A stretch of DNA of 64,000 nt from Hoylesella buccalis ATCC 35310. GTDB lineage: Bacteria; Bacteroidota; Bacteroidia; Bacteroidales; Bacteroidaceae. The notes under the pieces were generated by a model. That model searched no databases and was not told the origin of the DNA. It saw nothing but the letters and a program-made list of their open reading frames with translations. The stretch is from positions 744,001 through 808,000 of the forward strand of contig NZ_CP102287.1 of the NCBI RefSeq assembly GCF_025151385.1, read 5' to 3'. The translations under genes were made by a program, and so were the position numbers. Positions 52,646-63,197 of the stretch are shown here, piece after piece (positions within the stretch are counted from its first letter, which is position 1; every line of letters starts with the position of its first letter).

Positions 52646-53890
52646 ATGAAAGAATTTGTCATATCAGAAGCAAAAGCCGAAACAGCCATACTCGTAGGTC
52701 TCATCACACAGGATCAGAACGAGGAGAAGACCAATGAATATCTGGATGAGTTGGAATTTCTGGCAGACACCGCAGGCGCAGTTACCGTCAAAAGATTCAC
52801 ACAGAAGCTGGGGGGGCCCAACATGGTGAGTTATGTGGGTAAAGGCAAATTGGAAGAAATTAAGCAGTATATAGAAAACGAGAAAGAAAATGACCGACCT
52901 GTTGGGATGGTTATTTTCGATGACGAGCTTTCTGCCAAGCAAATCAGAAACATAGAGAAAGAGCTTCAGGTCAAAATCTTAGACCGAACCTCTCTGATTC
53001 TCGACATTTTTGCCATGCGGGCTCAGACAGCCAATGCAAAGACACAGGTTGAATTGGCGCAATACCGATACATGCTGCCTCGCCTGCAACGCTTGTGGAC
53101 CCACTTGGAACGGCAAGGTGGCGGCTCAGGTTCTGGTGGTGGAAAGGGCTCTGTTGGCTTGCGTGGTCCGGGTGAGACGCAGCTTGAAATGGACCGTCGA
53201 ATCATTTTACAGCGCATCACGCTGCTCAAGCAACGGCTCATCGAGATTGACAAACAGAAAACCACACAGCGCAAGAACCGTGGAAGACTGATTCGCGTGG
53301 CCTTGGTGGGTTATACCAACGTGGGTAAGTCTACCTTGATGAACTTGTTGTCCAAGAGTGAGGTGTTCGCAGAGAACAAACTTTTTGCCACGTTAGACAC
53401 CACGGTACGCAAAGTAGTGATTGAAAATCTTCCCTTTTTGCTGGCCGATACGGTGGGATTCATTCGGAAATTGCCCACCGACCTTGTTGATTCGTTCAAA
53501 TCAACCCTTGACGAAGTACGCGAGGCCGATTTGCTGTTGCATGTCGTAGACATTTCGCATCCCGACTTTGAAGAACAAATCAGGGTGGTTGACAACACAC
53601 TGAAGGAATTGGATGCAGCAGATAAGCCGACCATGATCGTCTTCAACAAGATAGATCAATACAGATGGGTTGAGAAAGCTCCTGATGACTTGACACCTCC
53701 TACACCAGAAAACCTTTCGTTAGAAGACTTGAAACGCACCTGGATGGCTAAGTTGAATGAAAACTGTGTCTTCATTTCGGCAAAACAAAAGCAAAACATT
53801 GACGAATTCAGGGAAACGTTGTACAAAGCCGTGCGGCAGTTGCATGTGCAGAAATATCCGTATAACGACTTCTTGTATCCAACTGATTAA
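52646..53890 (+). CDS. hflX: Ribosome-associated GTPase HflX
   Basis: GTPase that splits stalled ribosomes under stress. 414 residues. The N-terminal HflX domain (about 12-150) has GPNMVSYVGKGKLEEI and RTSLILDIFAMRAQT. The Gly-rich linker GGGSGSGGGKGS (158-169) and GLRGPGETQLEMDRR follow. The G domain begins at about 215: P-loop GYTNVGKST (222-230), switch II DTVGFIRKLP and FNKID. All motifs are intact. Its own promoter is 24 nt upstream; the DUF4954 gene follows after 9 nt. Confidence 0.96.
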   Translation: MKEFVISEAKAETAILVGLITQDQNEEKTNEYLDELEFLADTAGAVTVKRFTQKLGGPNMVSYVGKGKLEEIKQYIENEKENDRPVGMVIFDDELSAKQIRNIEKELQVKILDRTSLILDIFAMRAQTANAKTQVELAQYRYMLPRLQRLWTHLERQGGGSGSGGGKGSVGLRGPGETQLEMDRRIILQRITLLKQRLIEIDKQKTTQRKNRGRLIRVALVGYTNVGKSTLMNLLSKSEVFAENKLFATLDTTVRKVVIENLPFLLADTVGFIRKLPTDLVDSFKSTLDEVREADLLLHVVDISHPDFEEQIRVVDNTLKELDAADKPTMIVFNKIDQYRWVEKAPDDLTPPTPENLSLEDLKRTWMAKLNENCVFISAKQKQNIDEFRETLYKAVRQLHVQKYPYNDFLYPTD

Positions 53891-53899
53891 TTGAAATAA

Positions 53900-55756
53900 A
53901 TGAAAGAGTTCAGGCCATTAACAAGCGAAGAGATTAATGTATTAGAAAGTCATGGCTGTTGGGCAGAAGACTGGTCATCCGTCATGGTTGCCGAGGGATT
54001 CAGTCCAAAGTATTTGAGTCGCGTCCTATTCTATGGCGAGAATCGTCTTGGTGCCTTTGAAGAAATGTTGGAGGTAACGAAGGGGTTTTTCAAGCATTCG
54101 GGCATTATCAACGCCACATTGAGAAACGTAACCGTAGGTGATAACAACCTGATAGAGAACGTTGGCAATTATATCAATAATTATACAATTGGCGACAGTT
54201 GTTTTATTTCAAACATTTGCACACTCGAGACTACCGAGGGAGCCACGTATGGCGAAGGCAACACCATTTCAGTATTAAATGAAGTGGGCGATGGCAACGT
54301 AGTGTTGTTCAGAGAATTAAACAGTCAGTTTGCCGCCTTCATGGTACAACATTTTCAAGACAAGGCACTCAAAGACGCCATACTCCGTCTCATCAAGGAG
54401 AGCATGGCTTTAAACGAATCGGACCAAGCATGGATTGGCAATTGTGTGAAAATCGTGAACACAAAAGAACTCACCAACACCATCATCTTTGATGATTGCG
54501 AAATCAACGGTGCATCACGTCTGAGCGACTGTACGATTCTTAGTTCAGAGGCCGCCAGCGTATATATTGGCACAGGTGTTATTTGCGAAAATTCCATCAT
54601 CTCGCACGGATCTTCCATCATCAATAGTGTAAAGATGCAAGATTGCTTTGTGGGTGAGACCTGCCAGATAACAAATGGTTTTACGGCATCTTCCAGTATA
54701 TTCTTCGCCAACAGCTATATGGCCAACGGCGAGGCTTGTGCAGCCTTCTGTGGTCCTTTCTCATCCAGTCATCACAAGAGCAGCCTGTTGATTGGCGGAA
54801 TGTTTTCATTCTACAATGCTGGTTCCGCCACCAACTTTAGCAACCATGCGTATAAAATGGGGCCGATGCACTATGGCGTGCTGCAACGTGGATGCAAAAC
54901 GGCCAGCGGTGCCTATCTGCTGATGCCAGCGAACATCGGCACATTCTCTGTATGTTTCGGCAAATTGATGTATCATCCTGACACGCGCAGCCTTCCGTTC
55001 TCCTACCTCATCGCCTATGGTGACATCATGTACTTGTCGCCGGGACGAAACATTACGACCGTTGGCCTTTACAGAGACATCAACAAGTGGCCGAAAAGAG
55101 ATTTGCGTCCGCAACATTCACAAAAGAGTATCGTAAACTTCGATTGGCTTTCTCCCTTCTCTGTAGGCGAAATTGTGGAAGGAAAAAAGATTCTGGAGAA
55201 GCTGCGCGAAGCCTCGGGTGATGACGTTTCAACCTACAATTATCATGAATATGTCATCAATGCCAGTTCGCTAAAAAAAGGTATCAAATACTATGACATC
55301 GCACTTCACATCTACATGGGTGCGGTTTTGAAGCGAGTTTTGAAGAAAGACCCGGCACTTACACCGCCCACTACGACGATTGGAACTGGAAAATGGACAG
55401 ACCTGGCCGGACTGCTGCTGCCTGTTTCAGAAGAAGAACGATTGATAGACGACATTAAAAATGGCGAACTCGAGACAATAGATGATGTGCTGCAAAGATT
55501 CACCGACATCAACGAACACTATCGAGAGTACCAGTGGGCTTGGACATACGAACTCATTAAGAATTATTATCAACTCGACACCATCACCTTGGCGGATGCC
55601 GATCGCATTCGTACAGATTACATCAAGGCGCGTCGGGCATGGATAGCCGAGATTAGAAAAGATGCTGAGAAAGAGTTTGCCATGGGTGACGTAGAACAAA
55701 ATTTATTCGATAACTTCATTGAAAAACTGGATCGAGAGGTTGAATACGAGAACTGA
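53900..55756 (+). CDS. DUF4954 family protein with hexapeptide-repeat beta-helix
   Basis: 618 residues, cytoplasmic (no signal). The middle (about 70-300) shows imperfect hexapeptide-like repeats (NATLRNVTVGDNNLIENVG, YTIGDSCFISNICTLE, DCTILSSEAASVYIGTG), predicting a left-handed parallel beta-helix as in acyl- and nucleotidyl-transferases. A conserved SSSHHKSSLLIGGMFSFYNAG block near 295 and a helical C-terminus (about 500-618) follow. Known in Bacteroidetes as DUF4954; no reaction is established. Close coupling to hflX (9 nt) suggests shared expression. The family name is from memory. Confidence 0.82.
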   Translation: MKEFRPLTSEEINVLESHGCWAEDWSSVMVAEGFSPKYLSRVLFYGENRLGAFEEMLEVTKGFFKHSGIINATLRNVTVGDNNLIENVGNYINNYTIGDSCFISNICTLETTEGATYGEGNTISVLNEVGDGNVVLFRELNSQFAAFMVQHFQDKALKDAILRLIKESMALNESDQAWIGNCVKIVNTKELTNTIIFDDCEINGASRLSDCTILSSEAASVYIGTGVICENSIISHGSSIINSVKMQDCFVGETCQITNGFTASSSIFFANSYMANGEACAAFCGPFSSSHHKSSLLIGGMFSFYNAGSATNFSNHAYKMGPMHYGVLQRGCKTASGAYLLMPANIGTFSVCFGKLMYHPDTRSLPFSYLIAYGDIMYLSPGRNITTVGLYRDINKWPKRDLRPQHSQKSIVNFDWLSPFSVGEIVEGKKILEKLREASGDDVSTYNYHEYVINASSLKKGIKYYDIALHIYMGAVLKRVLKKDPALTPPTTTIGTGKWTDLAGLLLPVSEEERLIDDIKNGELETIDDVLQRFTDINEHYREYQWAWTYELIKNYYQLDTITLADADRIRTDYIKARRAWIAEIRKDAEKEFAMGDVEQNLFDNFIEKLDREVEYEN

Positions 55757-55829
55757 AATCAGGTTCAGCCACTTGAAACAAAACCTAACAAAATTGGATA
55801 TTACTAACAAGTCATTAACAATCATAAAA

Positions 55830-58736
55830 ATGAGAACAAGATTTATATGGTCAAGCTTACTGCTCATACTGTTTCAAAGTAGTCTTTATGCAAAAGTATA
55901 CGATTACCAAACAGTGACGGGTGACCCCATGAAAGCCCGCATCTACACATTGGATAACGGACTGAAAGTTTATCTTAGCGTGAACAAAGAGAAACCTCGC
56001 ATTCAAACTTACATTGCCGTTAAGACCGGAAGTAGGAACGATCCGGCTGAAACTACGGGGTTGGCGCATTATTTAGAGCACTTGATGTTTAAGGGAACCA
56101 AGCAGTTTGGCACCACCAATGCAGAGAAAGAGGCTGCTTATCTGCAAGACATCACACAGCGATATGAGAAATATCGCTTGCTGACCGATGCTGCCGAACG
56201 TAAACAGGCATACCATGAAATTGACAGTATATCACAGTTGGCTGCCAAATACAACATTCCCAATGAATATGACAAGCTGATGGCGGCCATCGGTTCTGAA
56301 GGGTCTAATGCTTTTACCAGCAACGACATCACCTGTTATGTAGAGAACATTCCGGCCAATGAAGTAGAAAATTGGGCTAAAATTCAAGCCGACCGGTTTC
56401 AAAATATGGTGATCAGAGGCTTTCATACCGAATTGGAAGCGGTGTACGAAGAATTCAACATCGGGCTTTCGAACGACGGAAGAAAGCAGTGGAACGCACT
56501 CAATGCCAAATTGTTTCCTACACATCCCTATGGCACACAAACCACTATCGGCACACAGGCTCATCTTAAAAATCCATCAATCGTAAACATCCAAAACTAT
56601 TTCAAACGCTACTATGTGCCCAACAACGTGGCTATCTGCATGGCAGGCGACATGAATCCGGATGAAGTGATAGCCATCTTGGACAAATATTTCGGAGCAT
56701 GGAAGAAGAACCCGACACTATCCTACCCTACCTTCGCACCGCAAGCCGACCTGAAAGCCAGTGTAGACACCACAGTAGTGGGATTGGAAGCAGAGAATGT
56801 ATTGTTGGCCTGGAAGTTCGATGGTGCTGCATCCATGCAAAATGACACACTTACCTTGGTGGATAAAATATTGAGCAACGGGCATGCGGGGCTGTTAGAT
56901 TTGAACCTCAATCAAAGCATGAAGGTTTTAGAGAGCGGTTCGTTCGTCAATGCCTTGGCCGATTATTCTTCTTTCTGCATGGAGGGATTACCCAAAGAGG
57001 GACAGTCTTTGGAAGAGGTCAAACAGCTATTGTTGGCCGAGGTTGACAAACTAAAACAGGGAGCATTTGCCGATGACTTGCTCTCGTCAATCATCAACAA
57101 CACCAAACGCGATTATTACAAATCGCTACAGTCAAACCGTTCGCGCGTTTCTATGCTGACCGATGCCTTCATTAACAATCAGAGATGGGAAGATGTGGTC
57201 AATCGTTTGGATAGATTGGCAAAGATTTCTAAACAAGACATCATGGCCTTTGCCAACAAACACTTCAAAGACAACTTTGTTTGTGTGTACAAGAAGCAAG
57301 GCGAAGACACGACGCAAAAGAAGATAGACAAGCCACAAATCACCCCTATCCCCAGCAACCGCAACGAGAGCAGTGCATTTTTGCGTGACATAAAAAATGC
57401 ACACGCCACGCCCATACAGCCGCAATTCCTTGATTTCAAGCGCGACTTAACCTTCACTGAGACTAAAAAGAAGCTACCTATTGTGTACAAACACAACAGC
57501 GATGACGGACTTTTTAACCTTGTTTTCAATTGGGATTTCGGCACAACTGCTAACAAAGAGTATGCAGTGGCGTGTGATTACATCAGCTACCTGGGTACCT
57601 CTAAGAAATCGGCAGAGGACATCAAACGCGAGTTTTACAAACTGGCCTGCAGCTTCAACATCATAGCCAATCCGCGCAAGATCGCCATTTTGTTGTCAGG
57701 ATTGGATGAGAATATGCCCAAAGCGGTAAAATTGCTCAACGAACTGATGACCGATGCGAAACCCGATGCAAAAGCGTACGAACAATATGTTGCATTAACA
57801 TTGAAAGCAAGGCAAGACGACAAGAACGATCAACGCAAAAATTTCAATGCTTTAAGAAGGTATGCCATGTATGGACCGTACAACCAAGTGCGGAATATTG
57901 TAAGCGAACAAGAACTGAAAGCCTTACAGCCACAGCATTTGGTTGATTTGTTTCGATCGCTCAAACAATACGAACAATCTGTGCTATACTACGGCCCAAC
58001 GAGAACACAACAGCTTTCTGCCTGCCTTGACAAGCTGTATGAGCCTGCCAAGAACAGAAAACCTGCATTGAAAAACAAAGACTATCAAGAACAAACCACA
58101 CCGCAAAACGAAGTGTACATTGCTCCATACAATGCTAAAAACATTTACATGGTGATGTATCACAACGAGAACAAACCTTTTGATGCCAAGCAGGCAGCGG
58201 TAGGAACTCTATTCAACGAATACTTTGGCGGTGGCATGAACACCGTTGTTTTCCAAGAGTTGCGTGAAGCAAGAGGGTTGGCTTATAGCGCATCAGCATT
58301 TTACAACAACAGTCCGTTGAGAGGTCATCCTGAGTATGCACAAACATATATTATCACTCAAAACGACAAAATGATGGATTGCATCAAGGTGTTCAACAAT
58401 ATTTTAGACACCATTCCGCAAAGTAAAGCTGCTTTCGACATAGCCAAACAGGGTTTGACGAAGCAGCTGGCCAGCCTTCGCGTCACACGCAGTGGTGTAC
58501 TTCAAGCCTATTTGGATGCCAAAGAAAGAGGCCTTGATTATGATGAAAACGAAAGAATCTATCAAGCCTTGCCTACCATCACCATGCAAGATATTGTCAA
58601 TTTCGAGCAAAAACACATGGCACGCAAGCCCTATCGTTACGTCATTCTGGGCGATGAGAAGAATTTAAACATGGAGGCTCTACAGAAAATTGGCAACATC
58701 AAACGTCTTTCTACCGAAGAGATATTTGGATATTGA
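55830..58736 (+). CDS. Exported M16-family (pitrilysin-like) zinc peptidase
   Basis: 968 residues from ATG 55830; an earlier in-frame ATG lies inside the DUF4954 gene. Signal peptide about 1-21. The first M16 domain has the inverted zinc motif His80-Tyr-Leu-Glu83-His84 (GLAHYLEHLMFKGT) with the third ligand Glu in TELEAVYEEF. Two M16_C domains follow, and the second half is the inactive-type partner (FNEYFGGGMNTVVFQELREA). The fused two-half layout resembles large bacterial M16 peptidases of the periplasm. A role in peptide breakdown is inferred. Confidence 0.92.
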   Translation: MRTRFIWSSLLLILFQSSLYAKVYDYQTVTGDPMKARIYTLDNGLKVYLSVNKEKPRIQTYIAVKTGSRNDPAETTGLAHYLEHLMFKGTKQFGTTNAEKEAAYLQDITQRYEKYRLLTDAAERKQAYHEIDSISQLAAKYNIPNEYDKLMAAIGSEGSNAFTSNDITCYVENIPANEVENWAKIQADRFQNMVIRGFHTELEAVYEEFNIGLSNDGRKQWNALNAKLFPTHPYGTQTTIGTQAHLKNPSIVNIQNYFKRYYVPNNVAICMAGDMNPDEVIAILDKYFGAWKKNPTLSYPTFAPQADLKASVDTTVVGLEAENVLLAWKFDGAASMQNDTLTLVDKILSNGHAGLLDLNLNQSMKVLESGSFVNALADYSSFCMEGLPKEGQSLEEVKQLLLAEVDKLKQGAFADDLLSSIINNTKRDYYKSLQSNRSRVSMLTDAFINNQRWEDVVNRLDRLAKISKQDIMAFANKHFKDNFVCVYKKQGEDTTQKKIDKPQITPIPSNRNESSAFLRDIKNAHATPIQPQFLDFKRDLTFTETKKKLPIVYKHNSDDGLFNLVFNWDFGTTANKEYAVACDYISYLGTSKKSAEDIKREFYKLACSFNIIANPRKIAILLSGLDENMPKAVKLLNELMTDAKPDAKAYEQYVALTLKARQDDKNDQRKNFNALRRYAMYGPYNQVRNIVSEQELKALQPQHLVDLFRSLKQYEQSVLYYGPTRTQQLSACLDKLYEPAKNRKPALKNKDYQEQTTPQNEVYIAPYNAKNIYMVMYHNENKPFDAKQAAVGTLFNEYFGGGMNTVVFQELREARGLAYSASAFYNNSPLRGHPEYAQTYIITQNDKMMDCIKVFNNILDTIPQSKAAFDIAKQGLTKQLASLRVTRSGVLQAYLDAKERGLDYDENERIYQALPTITMQDIVNFEQKHMARKPYRYVILGDEKNLNMEALQKIGNIKRLSTEEIFGY

Positions 58737-58797
58737 TAGCGCAAATAACAATATAATACGTTTAGAATAACAAGACAATAACAACAATAAAAACATT

Positions 58798-60447
58798 ATG
58801 GCACAAACACCTGAATTCAAGTATGCGCCCATGTTTCAAATGGGCAATGACGAAACTGAGTATTATTTATTAACAAAAGACGGCGTATCGGTGAGCGAAT
58901 TTGAGGGCAAACCCATTCTAAAGGTAACCCCAGAAGCTCTAACCATGCTCACCCAACAAGCCTTTCACAACGTGAGTTTCATGTTGCGCCGCACTCACAA
59001 CGAACAAGTAGCGAAGATTTTAACCGACCCTGAGGCGTCGGACAACGACAAGTATGTGGCTCTCTCCTTCTTGCGCAATGCAGAAGTAGCATCAAAAGGC
59101 AAACTGCCACTTTGCCAAGACACGGGTACGGCTATTGTTCACGGTGAAAAAGGACAACAGGTATGGACGGACTTTTGCGATGAAGAAGCCATCTCTCGTG
59201 GCGTTTACAACACCTACACACAAGACAACCTGCGCTACTCACAGAATGCACCCCTCAATATGTACGACGAGGTGAACACCAGATGCAACCTTCCAGCACA
59301 GATTGACTTAGAGGCAACAGAGGGAATGGAATATCGATTCCTATTCGTTACCAAGGGAGGCGGCTCTGCCAACAAGACCTATCTATACCAAATGACCAAA
59401 GCCATTATTCAAAACCCTGGCACCTTGGTTCCTTTCTTGGTAGAGAAAATGAAATCATTAGGTACAGCTGCTTGTCCACCTTACCACATTGCATTCGTCA
59501 TTGGAGGCACCTCGGCAGAGAAAAACCTGCTCACCGTGAAGTTAGCGTCTACTCATTATTATGACAACCTGCCCACCTCGGGAGATGAAACAGGACGTGC
59601 TTTCCGCGATGTAGCACTGGAGAAGGAACTTTTAGACGAAGCACACAAGATTGGACTGGGTGCTCAGTTTGGTGGTAAGTACATGGCTCACGATATTCGG
59701 GTGGTACGCTTGCCGCGCCATGGTGCATCGTGTCCCATCGGAATGGGCGTCAGTTGTTCGGCAGACCGCAACATCAAAGCCAAGATTAACAGAGAGGGTT
59801 TGTGGATTGAGAAGTTGGACGAAAATCCAGGTTCACTCATTCCAGAGGAATTACGTCAAGCTGGTGAAGGCGATGTGGTGAAAATCAACCTCGATCAACC
59901 CATGGCAGACATCTGCAAAGAGCTGTCGCAATATCCCGTATCTACACGTGTGAGTCTCAACGGTACTATCATCGTGGCACGCGACATCGCACATGCCAAG
60001 CTCAAAGCACGTCTCGATGCAGGCGAAGAGTTGCCCGAATACTTCAAAAACCATCCTATTCTCTATGCTGGTCCTGCGAAGACTCCGGAGGGAATGCCTT
60101 GTGGCAGTATGGGCCCTACTACCGCAAACCGCATGGATCCTTATGTAGACGAGTTCCAAGATCATGGCGGTTCGATGGTGATGATTGCCAAAGGCAACCG
60201 CACACAAGTGGTGACCGATGCTTGTCAAAAGCACGGAGGTTTCTATTTGGGTAGCATTGGCGGTCCTGCTGCTGTGCTGTCGATGAACTCTATTAAGAGC
60301 ATTGAGTGCGTGGAATATCCCGAACTTGGCATGGAAGCCATTTGGAAAATTGACGTTGTCGACTTCCCTGCTTTCATCTTAGTAGACGACAAGGGAAACG
60401 ATTTCTTCAAACAACTGAAACCTTGGACACCTTCTTGCACAAAATAA
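58798..60447 (+). CDS. fumA: Fumarate hydratase, class I (iron-sulfur)
   Basis: Interconverts fumarate and malate; in Bacteroidales it works in the reductive branch that makes succinate. 549 residues, single-chain class I type. The cluster region includes [12 protein letters not shown], the middle [21 protein letters not shown] and the C-terminal [19 protein letters not shown] block with [15 protein letters not shown]. Oxygen-sensitive [4Fe-4S] chemistry fits an anaerobe. It starts 61 nt after the M16 gene. fumA and fumB cannot be told apart. Confidence 0.95.
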   Translation: MAQTPEFKYAPMFQMGNDETEYYLLTKDGVSVSEFEGKPILKVTPEALTMLTQQAFHNVSFMLRRTHNEQVAKILTDPEASDNDKYVALSFLRNAEVASKGKLPLCQDTGTAIVHGEKGQQVWTDFCDEEAISRGVYNTYTQDNLRYSQNAPLNMYDEVNTRCNLPAQIDLEATEGMEYRFLFVTKGGGSANKTYLYQMTKAIIQNPGTLVPFLVEKMKSLGTAACPPYHIAFVIGGTSAEKNLLTVKLASTHYYDNLPTSGDETGRAFRDVALEKELLDEAHKIGLGAQFGGKYMAHDIRVVRLPRHGASCPIGMGVSCSADRNIKAKINREGLWIEKLDENPGSLIPEELRQAGEGDVVKINLDQPMADICKELSQYPVSTRVSLNGTIIVARDIAHAKLKARLDAGEELPEYFKNHPILYAGPAKTPEGMPCGSMGPTTANRMDPYVDEFQDHGGSMVMIAKGNRTQVVTDACQKHGGFYLGSIGGPAAVLSMNSIKSIECVEYPELGMEAIWKIDVVDFPAFILVDDKGNDFFKQLKPWTPSCTK

Positions 60448-60479
60448 CAGACCGCAATAGCCTCTCATGGTTATGACTT

Positions 60480-60513
60480 AACCGCCAGTTTTGAATATGC
60501 AAAGCTGGCGGTT
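60480..60513 (+). terminator. Probable terminator after the fumarase gene
   Basis: AACCGCCAG (60480-60488) pairs exactly with CTGGCGGTT (60505-60513), 16-nt loop, followed by TGTTCATTG, only moderately T-rich. Confidence 0.55.
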
Positions 60514-60621
60514 GTTCATTGAAAGGTAAACAAGGATTTATTCTGAGTGTATAACTCGCAAATAACAAGAGCTGCAACCCACGAGTATGTAACATACGCA
60601 ATGCAAAAAACAAATCAATTA

Positions 60622-60653
60622 TTTGGGAGTATCAGATTCTTAATTTACCTTTG
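60622..60653 (+). promoter_or_regulatory. Promoter of the small exported-protein gene
   Basis: TTTG at 60622-60625, a 20-bp spacer and TACCTTTG at 60646-60653. The ATG at 60663 lies 9 nt past the -7 box, so the leader is only a few nucleotides. Confidence 0.65.
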
Positions 60654-60662
60654 CAATTGATT

Positions 60663-61229
60663 ATGATACTATTAAGAAGACTTAAAATATTACTCTTATC
60701 CATATTCGCCTCAACGTATTTGTCTGCTCAAACGCCCATCGCAAACCGTGTTAACGAGGCGGCCAGACATGTATCAAAAGATGCCTCTGTGGTGGCCAAG
60801 TATACGGATAACAAGCGTCATAGTCTGTATTACATTCGCAAAGACAAGTTTTTTTGTCTGGATGTAGTGCTCAACATCAATGAAGAGCTCAACCTTACGC
60901 CACAAAAATATGATAAAATTTTATCCTCCTACCTCAGTCCTGACGGTGAATACATGTTCATCTGCCTGGACAAGGGGAACAAATCAGGATGGGTACTGGA
61001 AGATAGATTCGAACTGTGGCGTATCAACTCTTATAACAGAAAATCCTCACGAATAGCCTCAGGATTTACAATTGATAGAACAAAAGAAGGTTTTCTTCTT
61101 CGCAAAACCTCCAGGTGCTTAAATCCAAGAGCACCGAAATCACGACAAAGATGGATGGTCAGGGATCATCATTTCGACATGATGGGGCAAGCTACCGTCA
61201 CCTTGCCTGAATACGAGTACCACTTCTAA
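60663..61229 (+). CDS. Exported protein of unknown function
   Basis: 188 residues from ATG 60663; four upstream codons beginning with TTG overlap the -7 box and are rejected. Signal peptide MILLRRLKILLLSIFASTYL, cleaved near SAQ. The mature part (about 165 residues) has mixed beta-strand character (SLYYIRKDKFFCLDVVLNI, SYLSPDGEYMFICLDKGN), a short basic stretch (NPRAPKSRQRW) and no known catalytic motif. I do not recognise a family. Its stop codon is 1 nt from that of the convergent DUF5715 gene. Confidence 0.75.
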   Translation: MILLRRLKILLLSIFASTYLSAQTPIANRVNEAARHVSKDASVVAKYTDNKRHSLYYIRKDKFFCLDVVLNINEELNLTPQKYDKILSSYLSPDGEYMFICLDKGNKSGWVLEDRFELWRINSYNRKSSRIASGFTIDRTKEGFLLRKTSRCLNPRAPKSRQRWMVRDHHFDMMGQATVTLPEYEYHF

Positions 61230-61230
61230 C

Positions 61231-62058
61231 CTATCGTGTCGTAACGTGAAAGCATCCTTGGTGTATTTCGTATTTTACATAGCAGCGGTTAAGATTGCGC
61301 AAATCGTTCAGCACTTCACTTAACACCCACTTCAAGCTATCGTTACGAACCTGTCGGCGGGCAGGTCCATTTGGGTCTTGTACAGTAATATAACGATTAT
61401 AACCAATGTCGAAAGTTGTTCCATAGAGATGGCAACTGTTTGACTTAGCATTGCCATTATGGCCTCTCAACCGCTCAATGTCCTCACGACTTCGCATCAC
61501 GCTGGTAACAATAATTTTGTGAAGGGGAATTCCTTTCACTTGCAGACTGTCAAAAAAATTGCGGCCAATGTCTTGAAGCAATACGGCAGCCTGTGGCACC
61601 AGATAAGGAATACTGCTTTTTAAGCGATCAACATAGAAATAAGGATTCGCACCAATATATACCAACTCAGCCTTTCTACTTTCAGCTTCGGCACGATCAA
61701 GCACCGGCTTCACCCCCAACTTATTGGCGGCAACGAGCTGAACATCATTCTGATCAGGAAACGATTTGGAAAAATTCTGGACGCTATAAATTCGGTTTTT
61801 AACAAGTGATCCATCTGCATTGAAAAATTTTGAGCGCATATTCGGACGAGCTTCAGGGTTGTTCGCAGCAACGGATTTAACAGCATGATCTTCATGAAAC
61901 TTGTCTTTCAGCGTCAGCGAATCAAAATGATTACTCGGGGAAGAGATATCCTTTGCAGCCCTATTGCCCGCAACATCAGGAAAGACGCAACGCACCATGC
62001 CCAAAAACACAACGCAGAGGGCAAAACCTTGTAAGTATCTCTTCTTTGAAATCTTCAT
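61231..62058 (-). CDS. DUF5715 family protein, M15-like peptidase fold
   Basis: 276 residues or one fewer; ATG 62056-62058 is chosen over an upstream TTG. An N-terminal hydrophobic segment (YLQGFALCVVFLGMVRCVF) acts as signal or anchor. The C-terminal half (about 150-275) carries M15-like zinc positions: His and Asp in SCHLYGTTFDIGYNRY and a terminal His in YEIHQGCFHVTTR, as in VanY/DacA-type D,D-carboxypeptidases. Also present is VTSVMRSREDIERLR, like the substrate-binding turn of that fold. A peptidoglycan role is inferred. The family name is from memory. Confidence 0.83.
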   Translation of the reverse strand: MKISKKRYLQGFALCVVFLGMVRCVFPDVAGNRAAKDISSPSNHFDSLTLKDKFHEDHAVKSVAANNPEARPNMRSKFFNADGSLVKNRIYSVQNFSKSFPDQNDVQLVAANKLGVKPVLDRAEAESRKAELVYIGANPYFYVDRLKSSIPYLVPQAAVLLQDIGRNFFDSLQVKGIPLHKIIVTSVMRSREDIERLRGHNGNAKSNSCHLYGTTFDIGYNRYITVQDPNGPARRQVRNDSLKWVLSEVLNDLRNLNRCYVKYEIHQGCFHVTTR

Positions 62059-62077
62059 CAATACAGTTTCTGAGCGA

Positions 62078-62085
62078 CAAAGTTA
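62078..62085 (-). promoter_or_regulatory. -7 box of the DUF5715 gene
   Basis: TAACTTTG on the minus strand fits the -7 consensus; the leader is about 20 nt. The -33 box is not clear. Confidence 0.45.
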
Positions 62086-62179
62086 ATAAAAAGAAAACAG
62101 TTAATCCTAGTACCAATCTTTTTTTTTCACTTTTATGAAAAAACTCCAATACCACATCTTTAAAGTCTAATCTTTTTCG

Positions 62180-62187
62180 TACATTTG
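62180..62187 (+). promoter_or_regulatory. -7 box of phoH
   Basis: TACATTTG followed by C fits the -7 consensus; the leader is about 24 nt. The -33 box is weak. Confidence 0.45.
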
Positions 62188-62215
62188 CAACAATTATTTA
62201 AACTTATACATCACA

Positions 62216-63187
62216 TTGATTGAGAAGCATATTGTTCTGGAAGACATAGACCCTGTTACATTCTATGGGGTTAACAATGATCATTTGCAGATGCTCAAGT
62301 CGCTGTTTCCCAAATTGCGAATAGTTGCTCGTGGAAACGTCATCCGTATCTTGGGCGACGAGGAAGAGATGGCCAAGATTGAAGAGGACATCGAACTGAT
62401 GCAGAAGCACGTCTTGAAGTACAACTCCATCACGGAAGAAGATATCTTGGACATCGTTCATGACCACAAGACAAAGGCCGATGCCATCAAGGATGTCGTG
62501 GTGTATAGTATTTCGGGACGCCCTATCAAAAGTCGAAGTGAGAACCAGCAAAAACTTATTGAAGCATACAACACTTCGGACATGGTATTTGCCGTTGGTC
62601 CTGCAGGCACTGGAAAAACCTATCTCAGCATTGCTTTAGCTGTAAAAGCCCTGAAAGAAAAGGCTGCCAAGAAGATTATCCTCTCCCGCCCCGCAGTGGA
62701 AGCTGGAGAGAAACTTGGTTTTTTGCCTGGAGACATGAAGGATAAGATAGATCCATACCTACAACCTCTATACGATTCCCTTGAAGACATGATTCCAGCT
62801 GTGAAACTGCAAGACATGATGGAGAAACACATCATTCAGATTGCTCCCCTGGCTTTCATGCGTGGCAGAACGTTAAGCGACGCTGTCGTCATCCTGGATG
62901 AAGCGCAAAACACCACCCCAGCCCAAATCAGAATGTTCCTCACCCGCATGGGATGGAACACCAAAATGATTATCACGGGCGACATGACCCAGATAGATTT
63001 ACCGCACGAACAAAAGAGTGGCTTGAAAGAAGCACTGAAAATATTAGGCGGTGTTGAAGGTATTTCTGTGGTTGAATTGGGCAAAAAGGACATCGTTCGC
63101 CACAAATTGGTCACGAGAATCGTGAATGCCTATGAAGCATACGACAATGCCAGGAACCAAGAAAAGAAACTTGAGTTTAAAGATTAA
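62216..63187 (+). CDS. phoH: PhoH family ATPase
   Basis: 323 residues with a TTG start; no ATG or GTG lies upstream in frame and the N-terminal [18 protein letters not shown] matches the family start. An N-terminal KH-like segment precedes a P-loop ATPase domain: Walker A GPAGTGKT (128-135), [18 protein letters not shown], and Walker [10 protein letters not shown] (near 227), then [14 protein letters not shown]. PhoH-type ATPases are linked to RNA metabolism with YbeY in other bacteria. purC follows after 10 nt, so the two are likely cotranscribed. Confidence 0.93.
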   Translation: MIEKHIVLEDIDPVTFYGVNNDHLQMLKSLFPKLRIVARGNVIRILGDEEEMAKIEEDIELMQKHVLKYNSITEEDILDIVHDHKTKADAIKDVVVYSISGRPIKSRSENQQKLIEAYNTSDMVFAVGPAGTGKTYLSIALAVKALKEKAAKKIILSRPAVEAGEKLGFLPGDMKDKIDPYLQPLYDSLEDMIPAVKLQDMMEKHIIQIAPLAFMRGRTLSDAVVILDEAQNTTPAQIRMFLTRMGWNTKMIITGDMTQIDLPHEQKSGLKEALKILGGVEGISVVELGKKDIVRHKLVTRIVNAYEAYDNARNQEKKLEFKD

Positions 63188-63197
63188 ACATACAACA

